DNA of 64,000 bases, from the NCBI GenBank assembly GCA_002472565.1, contig DKSK01000009.1:62001-126000 (forward strand). Direction: 5' to 3'. The stretch comes from Bacteroidales bacterium UBA7258. GTDB taxonomy: Bacteria; Bacteroidota; Bacteroidia; Bacteroidales; UBA932. A program made the position numbers and the translations under genes. Below are positions 18,075 through 26,802 of this stretch, in pieces (within the stretch, counting starts at the first letter, position 1; each line of letters begins with the position of its first letter). Below the pieces are notes generated by a model, which saw only the letters and a program-made list of their open reading frames with translations, did not search any database and was not told where the DNA came from.

Positions 18075-19265
18075 TTGAAAACACTGCCGCTCCTCTCCGC
18101 TCTTTGTCTTGCCGCGATCGTCGCGGCAGGCTGCAAAAGCAGTGGCGATTCCGATGAAATCGAAGCTTCACTCACGGTGAGGACTCCGAATGTTCCCGCC
18201 TCCAGGGGCCAGCAATTCGCCGACATCAAGGCTGGCGGAAAGTGGACCCTGGACATAGTGTCCGAAGGAGGAGACTGGCTTTCTGTCAGTCAGACAAGCG
18301 GTAGGGGAAGCGCTACGGTAGTCCTATCCTACGAAGCCAACACAACAAATTCGGCCCGTACTTCGACTCTGACGCTTTACGCCGGAAGCAGAAAACGCAC
18401 TGCCGTCCTGACCCAGGCCGCCGGCGGCTCGGAGAACCAGGGCGGCGGAGAAGGTGGCGGCGAAGGCGGTGCCCTCACTCAGCCTGCCTGGCTGGAACTT
18501 CCTGCCTTAAGCTCCGGAGGAGGTCTCTCCTTCTATTCCCACAACGCCAAGATCGGCGCGAAAACCGCTAGAAGCTTTTCCTTTAGCTGGGACAAGGACA
18601 ACCTAGTAGCCCGCTGGGTGGCCTATCCGCTTAACAATTGGTACATAGGTGGCAATATCAAGAGGACGGATGCCTGGGGCTACGACCCGATCGTTCCGGC
18701 CTCGGACCAGCCTCTGCTTCAGCACGGTTACTCTGCCGGTTCGGCAAGCTGGAAGGCCCGCGGCCACCAGATCCCTTCGGCCGACAGGCTCTATGACTAC
18801 GCATCCAACGCCCAGACCTTCTACTACACCAACATGACCCCTCAGATCCAGGACAATTTCAACGGCGGAATCTGGGCTGACCTCGAAGATAAGGTCCGCA
18901 GCTGGGCCCGCAGTTCGGACACTCTCTACGTGGTGACCGGCTGTATGGTAGACAAGACCCTGGGCTATGTGCGGGACAATAACGGCAGACATGTCAGCGT
19001 CCCGTCGGCATATTTCAAAGCCGTCCTGCGCTACTCGAAGACTTCCACCATAGGGTTCGGCAATTATGCGGCCTGCGGAGTCTATCTCGAGCACAAGGAA
19101 TACCCGGGCGGCAATCTCCCTTCAGGTTCGGTCATGAGCATAGATGCTCTCGAGAAGAAGACCGGCCTGGACTTTTTCGCCTCTCTACCGGCCCTTGTCG
19201 GAGAGAGCGCCGCTTCGCAGATCGAGTCCCAGGACCCTGAGACGGTTTCATGGTGGGGCTTCTAA
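18075..19265 (+). CDS. NUC1-type DNA/RNA non-specific endonuclease lipoprotein with BACON domain
   Basis: The lipoprotein signal is LPLLSALCLAAIVAAGC. A BACON-like domain covers about residues 30-120, then comes a Gly/Glu-rich linker, then a beta-beta-alpha-metal nuclease domain. Its key stretch ARGHQIPSADR puts the catalytic His at residue 231 and corresponds to the DRGH motif of Serratia/NucA nucleases. NMTPQIQDNFN (from N253) is the metal-binding Asn region. No ATG precedes the signal peptide. I chose the TTG at 18075 (giving a start like M-K-T-L-P-L-L); an upstream TTG at 18042 lies in the terminator tail. The EEP nuclease gene follows after 11 bp. The enzyme would cut extracellular DNA or RNA at the cell surface. 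Confidence 0.82.
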   Translation: MKTLPLLSALCLAAIVAAGCKSSGDSDEIEASLTVRTPNVPASRGQQFADIKAGGKWTLDIVSEGGDWLSVSQTSGRGSATVVLSYEANTTNSARTSTLTLYAGSRKRTAVLTQAAGGSENQGGGEGGGEGGALTQPAWLELPALSSGGGLSFYSHNAKIGAKTARSFSFSWDKDNLVARWVAYPLNNWYIGGNIKRTDAWGYDPIVPASDQPLLQHGYSAGSASWKARGHQIPSADRLYDYASNAQTFYYTNMTPQIQDNFNGGIWADLEDKVRSWARSSDTLYVVTGCMVDKTLGYVRDNNGRHVSVPSAYFKAVLRYSKTSTIGFGNYAACGVYLEHKEYPGGNLPSGSVMSIDALEKKTGLDFFASLPALVGESAASQIESQDPETVSWWGF

Positions 19266-19276
19266 ACAATATTGAA

Positions 19277-20341
19277 ATGAAAAAAGCATTTTACATCATC
19301 CTTGCCCTTATCCTCCTCCTGCCTTCCTGCATGGCGAAGAACAAGAGCTATGTCATCGGCTTCTATAATCTTGAGAACCTCTTCGACACCTATCATGACG
19401 AGGGCAAAAACGACTATGAATTTCTGCCAGACGGAGCCAACAACTGGACGGAGGAAAAGTATCAGAAGAAACTCTCCAACATGGCCAAGGTCATAAGGGC
19501 TATGCATGACGACAACAAGGCATGGCATGCGGTGCTCGGCGTCAGCGAGGTGGAGAACAGACATGTCCTCGAAGACCTTGTGAGCCAGCCTTCCATTGCC
19601 GAGGCTAATTACCAGATTGTCCATTATGACGGCCCTGACAGGAGGGGAGTCGACGTCGCTCTGCTCTACAGGCCTGACGTGCTCAAGGTCATAGAGAGCC
19701 GTTCCATTCCTTTCACCTTTGACAGCAAGGACATCAAGTTCTCGCTCACCAAGGAGGAGATGGATTATTTCCGTACCAGGGATGTCCTCATGGTGAGAGG
19801 AACCATCGACGGGGAAATGTTCGCCTTCTTTGTAGCCCACCTTCCTTCACGTCTGGGAGGCAAGGGACAGGATCTCAGGCCGAGGGGCGCTGAGATCATC
19901 TACGAGAACGCTTCCGCACTCATGGACAAGTATCCGGGAATCAAGATTGTCGTGATGGGCGACATGAACGACAACCCGACCGATATCAGCATGACAGAGT
20001 ACATGCATGGCAAGGAAAGCATAGGAGCCACAGCGGATGGGGACTTCTTCTCTCCATTCACCTCCATGCTCAAGGCAGGCTACGGCTCACTCGCCTACCG
20101 GGGTGCATGGAACATCTATGACATCATCATGGTGAACCACAGCCTCGCGACCGACAAGTCCGGCCTTCACATTATTCCTATCGTCAAGAACAAATATTAT
20201 GGAAGAATCTTCCATAAGGATTTCATGACCCAGCAGGACGGCCCTTATGCGGGCACTCCTTTCCGCACCTTCTCCAATGGTTCTTTCATCGGAGGGTACA
20301 GCGACCATTATCCTACCTACATAGTAATTTCAACCAAATGA
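19277..20341 (+). CDS. Endonuclease/exonuclease/phosphatase (DNase I-like) lipoprotein
   Basis: The EEP-fold motifs are complete: FYNLENLFD (N31, E33), LGVSEVENR, DRRGVDVALLYRP, AHLPSRLGGKG, MGDMNDNP (D229, N231) and SDH (D343/H344). The signal is of lipoprotein type (LLLPSC, Cys18). At 354 aa it matches the secreted MnuA/DNase I-like group rather than exonuclease III of DNA repair. The start at 19277 gives the clean signal peptide; the reading from 19250 overlaps the previous gene. Its stop overlaps the next receptor's ATG by four bases (ATGA), so the two are translationally coupled. It probably degrades DNA, or removes phosphate from nucleic-acid products, outside the cell. Confidence 0.9.
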   Translation: MKKAFYIILALILLLPSCMAKNKSYVIGFYNLENLFDTYHDEGKNDYEFLPDGANNWTEEKYQKKLSNMAKVIRAMHDDNKAWHAVLGVSEVENRHVLEDLVSQPSIAEANYQIVHYDGPDRRGVDVALLYRPDVLKVIESRSIPFTFDSKDIKFSLTKEEMDYFRTRDVLMVRGTIDGEMFAFFVAHLPSRLGGKGQDLRPRGAEIIYENASALMDKYPGIKIVVMGDMNDNPTDISMTEYMHGKESIGATADGDFFSPFTSMLKAGYGSLAYRGAWNIYDIIMVNHSLATDKSGLHIIPIVKNKYYGRIFHKDFMTQQDGPYAGTPFRTFSNGSFIGGYSDHYPTYIVISTK

Positions 20342-23241
20342 CAGATATGCTTAAGAAACTGACACTCTCCGTGGGCGCGGCACTTTTATGCCTGTGCCTC
20401 GCCGCTCAGGAATATAGCGGAGGTGTCAAGGGCACGGTCATCAGCCGCGCCGACAGAGCCGCAGTCTCTAATGCGTCCCTGACTCTTTTCCAGGGAGCTT
20501 CCCAGATGGCCTCCGTCATTACGGACGCCAAAGGAAATTTCGAAATAGGCAATCTCCGCGACGGCATGTACGACCTCGTCATCAAGGCTCCTGATTTCAT
20601 GGAGACCAGGGTCAACGTGACCGTGGACGGAGGCTATGTCAAGAATATGTTCAGCCTCTCTCTGACCCCTTCGCGCCTTGCAGATCAGGAGGTCGATGCT
20701 TCCAACTTCGCCGAATTCGACATGGATGACTCCGGCTATGAAGACAGCCCTACCATTCTCTATGGCCAGAACGATGTCTTCAACGACGCCGTGAGCTACA
20801 ATTTCAGCTCGGTCCGCTTCCGCGCAAGGGGCTATTCGAGCGAATCCCAGGATGTCTATCTCGCCGGAGTGAGGATGAACGACGCCCTTACCGGCTACAC
20901 TCCTTTCTCCCTCTGGAGCGGTCTCAACGAGGCTACGAGGACGAAGTCAGCGGTAACCGGAAGCGAAATCTCTGACTTTGGCATCGGAGGCTTCAACGGC
21001 CTGACCAACATTCCGGCCAACGCCTCGAACGTAAGAAAGGGCTGGAGAGGAAGCGTATTGACTAACAGCGCTTTCTATCGTCTGCGGCTGATGCTGAGTT
21101 ATGCTTCAGGCCCTCTTGACAACGGCTGGTCCTATGCCTTCAACGTCAGCACCCGTCTGGGAGGCAACGACTGGATCAAAGGCGTCTACTACCGGTCCTT
21201 CGCCTACTACGGCTCTGTCGAGAAGAAATTCGGAGACAGTCACAAGCTTGGTCTTACTTTCATGGGTGCGCCTGGTGCCAGAGGCGCCCAGAATGCTTCT
21301 ACTCAGGAGGTCTACGACCTCATGGGCGACAATATGTACAACTCTAACTGGGGCTACCAGGACGGCAAGGTCCGCAACTCCAGAGTGCGCAAGACCCATG
21401 AGCCTATAGCCATCCTCAAGTACGATTATACTCCTTCCACTGATTTCAGCGCCACCGCGACCCTTCTCTACCGCTTCGGCAAGAACGGCTACACCGCCCT
21501 CGACTGGTATGACGCCCCTGATCCGCGTCCGGATTACTACCGCAATCTCCCGAGCTATTTCTGGATGGAGAATGAGGACTACAACCGCCGCAACCTCTCC
21601 AAATACGCCTGGGCCAAGGATTCATGGGAGAGAGGTGTCCGCAGCATCACTCATATCGACTGGGACCGTCTCTATTCTGTCAACGAGCTCAATCTCGACC
21701 AAGACGGCAGGGCAAGATCCAAGTATGTCCAGGAGGAGCGCCGGACCGACCAGAAAGATCTCAATCTCGCCGCTTCATTCAAATGGAAGCCTTATGAGAG
21801 ACTTACCCTGACCGGCGGACTTGCTGGCAAAGTGAACCGTACCGAGAACTATAAGATTCTCGCCGATCTTCTCGGAGGAGACTACTACGTGAATATCGAC
21901 CAGTTCGCCGAGCGTGACTATGCATCCAGCCCTTACATGATACAGAACGACCTCGACTATTTCTTCGAGCATGGGACTGCGCAGACCCTCAAAAAGGGCG
22001 ATAAGTACGGCTATGACTATTATGCCCATGTCATCGATGCGAATGGCTGGCTGTCCGGCAAGTACACTTACGGGGGCCTCGATGTATCCCTTGGCGGCAG
22101 ACTGGGCTGGAATAAATTCTGGAGGAAGGGCCTTCTGCGCAAGGGCCTCTTCCCTGGAGTCTATTCAGGCGGCGATCCGATTGTATATGACGGCGGGGTA
22201 ATCACCACCTATGACTCTTCCGGCAAGGCCATAACATCTAAAGGCAATTCGGAGAAGAAGGACTTCCTGACCTATGCGGCCAAACTCAACGCAGCTTACG
22301 TCTTCGATGGAGGCCACAGAATCACCGCTGACCTCGGCTATTTCGGTGACGCCCCGACTTTCAATCAGGCCTTCCTCTCTCCGAGGACGAGGAATACCAT
22401 GGTGGACGGCCTCGAAACCATAAAGACCTTCTCCGCCGATGCTTCCTACTTATACAACAACAACGGCTACAGTCTTCGCCTTACCGGTTTCTACACCACG
22501 GTCAAGGATAAGTCCGATGTGATGAGTTTCTACGACGACACCCAGAATTCCTTCACCAACTTCGCTCTCAGCGGAATCGACGAAAGATATTACGGAGTCG
22601 AAATGGGCGTGAAGGTGCCTACTCCTGTCCAGAACCTTTCCGCAACAGGCGTCCTGAGCTTGGGACGCTATGAATACACGTCTAACCCTTACATGACCCA
22701 GACCATCGACAACAGCGCGGCCGTCGTGATCGACCATGAGATGGTCCCTTACTGGAAGAGCAACCCTAAAGTTGACGGAGGCAGAGAACAGCACTACATT
22801 CCTTCTACTCCTCAGCTTGCCACAAGTCTCGGACTCTCTTACAACTACAACTATTGGTTCATCGATGCCGACGTCGAGTATTTCGGCGACAGCTATCTTG
22901 ACATGAACCCTCTCTACAGGACTGACATGGCCACTGCGGGTCCTGACGGCCAGGCTACCCTTCAGGAGATTGAGTATATGGCGCATCAGGAGAAATTCGA
23001 CGACGCCCTGCTCGTCAACCTTTCGGTCGGCAAGTCCTGGTACATCCAGCGCAAATACCAGCTCGGCTTCTCGCTCAATGTCAAGAACATCACGAACAAC
23101 AAGAATGTCAAGACCGGCGGCTACGAGCAGACGAGGCTTGTCGACAACACCGTCAGCAAGGAGCGCTTCTACCGCTTCGACCCTAAATATTTCTATATGT
23201 GCGGGGCCAATTACATGTTGAACATTTATTTCAGATTCTAA
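20338..23241 (+). CDS. TonB-dependent receptor with carboxypeptidase-regulatory-like domain
   Basis: The signal peptide is LKKLTLSVGAALLCLCLAAQ. The N-terminal regulatory-like domain (about 27-110, KGTVISRADRAAVSNASLT) is followed by a plug-like region (about 115-230) with FRARGYSSESQDVYLAGVRMND. A barrel ends in YFRF, an aromatic C-terminus typical of outer-membrane proteins. It is 967 aa, longer than siderophore receptors and without SusC features or a SusD partner. It is coupled to the EEP nuclease upstream by an ATGA overlap and followed after 3 bp by an OB-like lipoprotein, so it probably imports the products of that enzyme. A second ATG at 20347 is an alternative start. Confidence 0.92.
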   Translation: MTDMLKKLTLSVGAALLCLCLAAQEYSGGVKGTVISRADRAAVSNASLTLFQGASQMASVITDAKGNFEIGNLRDGMYDLVIKAPDFMETRVNVTVDGGYVKNMFSLSLTPSRLADQEVDASNFAEFDMDDSGYEDSPTILYGQNDVFNDAVSYNFSSVRFRARGYSSESQDVYLAGVRMNDALTGYTPFSLWSGLNEATRTKSAVTGSEISDFGIGGFNGLTNIPANASNVRKGWRGSVLTNSAFYRLRLMLSYASGPLDNGWSYAFNVSTRLGGNDWIKGVYYRSFAYYGSVEKKFGDSHKLGLTFMGAPGARGAQNASTQEVYDLMGDNMYNSNWGYQDGKVRNSRVRKTHEPIAILKYDYTPSTDFSATATLLYRFGKNGYTALDWYDAPDPRPDYYRNLPSYFWMENEDYNRRNLSKYAWAKDSWERGVRSITHIDWDRLYSVNELNLDQDGRARSKYVQEERRTDQKDLNLAASFKWKPYERLTLTGGLAGKVNRTENYKILADLLGGDYYVNIDQFAERDYASSPYMIQNDLDYFFEHGTAQTLKKGDKYGYDYYAHVIDANGWLSGKYTYGGLDVSLGGRLGWNKFWRKGLLRKGLFPGVYSGGDPIVYDGGVITTYDSSGKAITSKGNSEKKDFLTYAAKLNAAYVFDGGHRITADLGYFGDAPTFNQAFLSPRTRNTMVDGLETIKTFSADASYLYNNNGYSLRLTGFYTTVKDKSDVMSFYDDTQNSFTNFALSGIDERYYGVEMGVKVPTPVQNLSATGVLSLGRYEYTSNPYMTQTIDNSAAVVIDHEMVPYWKSNPKVDGGREQHYIPSTPQLATSLGLSYNYNYWFIDADVEYFGDSYLDMNPLYRTDMATAGPDGQATLQEIEYMAHQEKFDDALLVNLSVGKSWYIQRKYQLGFSLNVKNITNNKNVKTGGYEQTRLVDNTVSKERFYRFDPKYFYMCGANYMLNIYFRF

Positions 23242-23244
23242 GCC

Positions 23245-24273
23245 ATGAAAAAGATATTCATAGCGCTGGCGGCCGCGGCTTTCGCCTTCACCTCCTGCGA
23301 GGAGTGGGATCCGGTTTTCACCGGGAAATATGACGATCCTGGAACCTACCAGACCGTCACCATGACCCCGAACACCACCATCGCCGCTCTCAAGGCCATG
23401 TACAAGGGCTCTCCGCTCAAAATCCAGAATGACGTCCTCATCGGAGGACAGGTGATTTCATCCGACAGGTCCGGCAATATCTACCGCAGCCTCTATATCC
23501 AGGACGAGACCGGAGCCATAGAGGTGAAAATCGGCAAGTCCGGCCTCTATAACGACTATAAGCTGGGACAGTGGGTATATGTCAATTGCAACGGCCTCTC
23601 CCTCGGAAATTACAACGGCATGGTCCAGCTCGGCTACGAAGACCCTACCGCTTCCTATGAGACCGCATATATCGATGTCCAGAGCATAATAGACAGCCAC
23701 ATCTGGCGCGGCGAGATTGCCTCAGCCCCTTCTGCGAAGGTGCTCTCAGAGGCGGACCTTACCAAAGCGGAGAATTTCGGACGTTATGTCGAACTTGACG
23801 GCCTCTCTTACGGACACCTCCCTCAGTACCAGGATTCATCAAAGGCCATCTTCTGCCTCATCTACGTAGATCCTTCCAAGGATACCAAGGACAACTCCAA
23901 CCGTCTCTTCCTTTCCGGCAGAACCTGGGGCGTGACCACCTGGGCCATGAGCAAGGAAAAAGAAATAGCCTACCTCAAATCCGGGGTCTGGGACAGCGCC
24001 TCCACCAATGGCAAAGCTTCCGTCCCTTCGATCAAGTCTACCCTGATAGCGAATGCCCAGGCCTATGCCGTGAGCCAGTATTTCCTGATGGGAAATTCCG
24101 AGGTTCAGATCCGCACCAGCGGCTATGCCCGTTTCGCCGATACGGAAATCGATCATGACGTGCGTCATGGCAAGGCCAGGATCAATGTCAAAGGCATCCT
24201 TACCTCTTACAACGGCGCTGTCCAGTTCACCCTCCTTGACCTTGAACCAGAACACTATACTGTAGTCAAATGA
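23245..24273 (+). CDS. DUF5689-like OB-fold lipoprotein
   Basis: The lipoprotein signal is AAFAFTSC, with the Cys near residue 19. The body (about 40-240) has the pattern of DUF5689: an OB-like first part (IGGQVISSDRSGNIYRSLYIQDETGAIEVKIG, quoted here only by its ends IGGQVISSD and GAIEVKIG) and GQWVYVNCNGLSLGNYNG. A second beta-rich part with INVKGILTSYNG closes the protein. Such proteins commonly sit beside Bacteroidota TonB receptors. It lies between the receptor (3 bp) and the M3 peptidase (4-bp ATGA overlap). Likely a surface ligand-binding partner of the receptor; the ligand is not visible from the sequence. Confidence 0.75.
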   Translation: MKKIFIALAAAAFAFTSCEEWDPVFTGKYDDPGTYQTVTMTPNTTIAALKAMYKGSPLKIQNDVLIGGQVISSDRSGNIYRSLYIQDETGAIEVKIGKSGLYNDYKLGQWVYVNCNGLSLGNYNGMVQLGYEDPTASYETAYIDVQSIIDSHIWRGEIASAPSAKVLSEADLTKAENFGRYVELDGLSYGHLPQYQDSSKAIFCLIYVDPSKDTKDNSNRLFLSGRTWGVTTWAMSKEKEIAYLKSGVWDSASTNGKASVPSIKSTLIANAQAYAVSQYFLMGNSEVQIRTSGYARFADTEIDHDVRHGKARINVKGILTSYNGAVQFTLLDLEPEHYTVVK

Positions 24274-26300
24274 TGAAAAAGCTTTTACTAATTGCAGGAA
24301 TCGTAGCGATGACAGCTTGCACACAGACAAGAACCAATCCTCTCCTTGAGGACTGGACCACCCCTTACGGAGTCCCTCCTTTCGACAAGATCCAGACCGC
24401 AGACTATCTCCCAGCCATCGATTCGGGAATAGCCCAGCAGAGGGCTGAGATCAGGGCCATCAAGGAAAATGCAGAGGCTCCTACTTTTGACAACACCATA
24501 GCGGCCCTCGACCGCTCCGGCGAAATTCTCGCCAAGGTTCAGGGCGTGCTCTTCAATGTTTCCGAGACCGATGCCGACGACGCCCTCAACGCTGTTGTAG
24601 ACAGCGCCCTAGAACGCCTTACCATCCTCGAGAACGAGATCAATTCCGACAAGGATCTTTTCGCCCGCGTGAAGAGAGTCTATAATGCGGACCAGAGCGG
24701 ACTTACCCGTGAGCAGCAGATGCTTCTCAAGAACACCTATGAGAACTTCGTCCGCAACGGAATAGACCTCCCGGATTCCGTCCAGGCCTCTCTCCAGGAC
24801 ATCAATCTGAAGCTCTCCTCCCTCCAGCAGAAGTTCGGCAACAATCTGCTCGCCGAAAACAACGCCTTCAAGGACAGCTTCGGGATCCCGGTATCTTCCT
24901 ATACCTCCGCCATGACTACGACCCAGGACAGGGCGCGCCGCGAGGCCATGTTCAAGGCTTATTCTTCCCGTGGAAACAGAGGAAACGCCAATGACAACAA
25001 ACAAATCTGCATCGACATTCTGAAGCTCCGCGCCCGCAAGGCCAATCTTCTGGGCTACAATAGCTTCGCAGAGTATCAGCTTGCGGACAAGATGGCCGGA
25101 AATCCCAAGACCGTGGACTCCTTCCTGGGAGTCGTCATGGAGGCTTCCATGAATACGGCCAAGAAGGAACTGGCGGATATGCAGAAGGTCATGGACCGCG
25201 ACATAGCGGCGGGCCTTCTTCCTGAAGGCTCCAAAATCGAGCCTTGGGACTGGTTCTATTATGCCGAAAAAGTGCGTGCCGAGAAGTACGCCCTGGATGA
25301 GAACCAGACCAAGCCATATTTCGAAGTCGACAGCGTGCGCAACGGAGCCTTCGCCGCGGCACACCGCATCTACGGAATCAACATCGAGCCGGTCGAGGGC
25401 CTTCCTGTCTATAACCCTGAGGTCAAGACCTTCAAGCTGACCGACGCCGACGGCTCTCTTCTCGGCATCTTCTACTGCGACTATCTACCTCGCTCCACAA
25501 AGCGTGGCGGGGCATGGATGAACAACATCAGGGAGCAGTATGTCGATGCCAAGGGCAATGACATCCGTCCTATCATCGTGAACGTATGCAACATGACTCC
25601 TCCTACCGATTCCACTCCGTCGCTCCTCACCATCGACGAGGTCCAGACCGTTTTCCATGAATTCGGCCACGCCCTTCATGGCTTCTTGTCCAAGTGCCAT
25701 TATAAGGGCGTCAGCGGGACTAATGTTAAGCGTGACTTCGTGGAGACCTTCTCTCAGTTTAATGAGCACTGGGCCTTCCAGAAGGAGATTCTCGCCGACT
25801 ATGCCCATAATTACAAGACCGGGGAGACCATTCCTGACAGCCTTGTCGCGAAGATCAACAGGTCTCTTAAGTTCAACCAGGGTTTCATGGAAGGAGAGCT
25901 CGCGGCCGCGTCCATCCTCGACATGAAGTGGCATGAGCTGCCTTATGAGGCCATCAAGGATGCCGACACGTCCTTCATCAAGACCTTCGAGGCCTCCGTC
26001 TGCAAGGACATGGGACTGATTTCGGAAATCATCCCGCGCTACCGTACGACTTACTACAACCACATCTTCAATTCCGGATATGCGGCCAATTACTACAGCT
26101 ACATCTGGACCGATGTGCTTGCTAACGATGCCTTCAGCGAGTTCGAGAAGAACGGAATCTATGACAAGGCCACGGCGAAGAAGTTCCGCGAGACCTTCCT
26201 CGAGAAGGGCGGGAGCGAGGAGCCGATGACCCTCTACCTCCGCTTCCGCGGTGCCATGCCGAGCGCCGACGCCCTCATCCGCGCCAAAGGCCTCGACTAG
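24270..26300 (+). CDS. dcp: M3-family peptidyl-dipeptidase, Dcp-like lipoprotein
   Basis: This is a zinc metallopeptidase that removes dipeptides from peptide C-termini. The HEFGH zinc motif lies at residues 463-467 (FHEFGHALHGFLS), and NEHWAFQKEIL and SYIWTDVLANDAFSEF are family-typical. The length of 676 aa is normal. It has a lipoprotein signal (AGIVAMTAC, Cys17), so it acts in the periplasm or at the membrane; Bacteroidota Dcp proteins often do. Translation is coupled to the upstream DUF5689 gene through ATGATGA. It is the last gene of the unit and a terminator follows 33 bp later. A peptidase beside nucleases fits digestion of nucleoprotein, but it may also be housekeeping. Confidence 0.9.
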   Translation: MMKKLLLIAGIVAMTACTQTRTNPLLEDWTTPYGVPPFDKIQTADYLPAIDSGIAQQRAEIRAIKENAEAPTFDNTIAALDRSGEILAKVQGVLFNVSETDADDALNAVVDSALERLTILENEINSDKDLFARVKRVYNADQSGLTREQQMLLKNTYENFVRNGIDLPDSVQASLQDINLKLSSLQQKFGNNLLAENNAFKDSFGIPVSSYTSAMTTTQDRARREAMFKAYSSRGNRGNANDNKQICIDILKLRARKANLLGYNSFAEYQLADKMAGNPKTVDSFLGVVMEASMNTAKKELADMQKVMDRDIAAGLLPEGSKIEPWDWFYYAEKVRAEKYALDENQTKPYFEVDSVRNGAFAAAHRIYGINIEPVEGLPVYNPEVKTFKLTDADGSLLGIFYCDYLPRSTKRGGAWMNNIREQYVDAKGNDIRPIIVNVCNMTPPTDSTPSLLTIDEVQTVFHEFGHALHGFLSKCHYKGVSGTNVKRDFVETFSQFNEHWAFQKEILADYAHNYKTGETIPDSLVAKINRSLKFNQGFMEGELAAASILDMKWHELPYEAIKDADTSFIKTFEASVCKDMGLISEIIPRYRTTYYNHIFNSGYAANYYSYIWTDVLANDAFSEFEKNGIYDKATAKKFRETFLEKGGSEEPMTLYLRFRGAMPSADALIRAKGLD

Positions 26301-26333
26301 TAAGTCGTCTGACGTATATATGCAATGCTAGTT

Positions 26334-26365
26334 TGGCCCGGAGGTTTTTGCCCCGGGCCATTTTT
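26334..26365 (+). terminator. Intrinsic terminator after the peptidase gene
   Basis: TGGCCCGG (26334-26341) pairs with CCGGGCCA (26353-26360), followed by TTTTT. It ends the 18.1-26.3 kb unit. Confidence 0.8.
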
Positions 26366-26692
26366 CCGTATTCCTGAGACGGGCTTATCTCTGTTCTCCG
26401 GAACCGCATCTTCACAGCCCCATGGGCGCAACCGATATCACGGCATCCTCCTCGCCCTTCTCTAACAGCGCCTCTCCCGCCGAGAGAATCGACAAACTTG
26501 ATATAACATCGCAATCGCCTTACTGCCAATTGTTTATAAGACCCACCCTCCGTTTTTACCGGACACTTATGATTTCTGATTGATATGAATTTCCGGTAGA
26601 ACAAGTGGTTGTATATCAAGGGGTCATCTAATATCGAAGAATCATTTTCCGGGCGATTGCCTAATTTTTCAAGGCAATACTATCTAAATGTC
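26366..26692. other. Intergenic stretch with no recognised gene
   Basis: About 330 bp, becoming AT-rich toward the right. I find no convincing ORF on either strand; a minus-strand reading at 26275-26619 has no family features and runs into the peptidase gene. A weak hairpin (ATTGCC...GGCAAT near 26656-26678) is the only structure noticed. It marks the boundary to the accessory block. Confidence 0.5.
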
Positions 26693-26724
26693 TTTGGGAT
26701 ATTCTAAAAGTTTTATTACCTTTA
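26693..26724 (+). promoter_or_regulatory. Promoter (TTTG-N20-TACCTTTA) of the first GLPGLI gene
   Basis: TTTG at 26693 and TACCTTTA at 26717 fit the Bacteroides pattern with one change (final A). The whole block, including the spacer, resembles the promoter at 31387-31419: both have TCTTTG, TCTAA or TTCTAA, and TTTATTA. This points to duplication. Confidence 0.6.
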
Positions 26725-26748
26725 GCACTTAGAAGGTGGCGTTATAGA

Positions 26749-26774
26749 ACTGACGGATAACGCTATATACTAAA
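26749..26774 (+). repeat. Conserved leader element, copy 1
   Basis: This 26-base element has the core ACTGACGGATAACGCTAT and recurs before the first peptide gene (31451) and before the third (35448). In this copy GCGTTAT at 26740-26746 is complementary to ATAACGC at 26757-26763, giving a 7-bp hairpin. Confidence 0.6.
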
Positions 26775-26802
26775 GCGACGAACCATAACTACAACTAATG
26801 TA

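Noticed and set aside
26275..26619. Minus-strand frame of 114 codons in the gap after the peptidase gene
   Set aside because: It runs through the terminator into the peptidase gene and has no signal, motif or start context.
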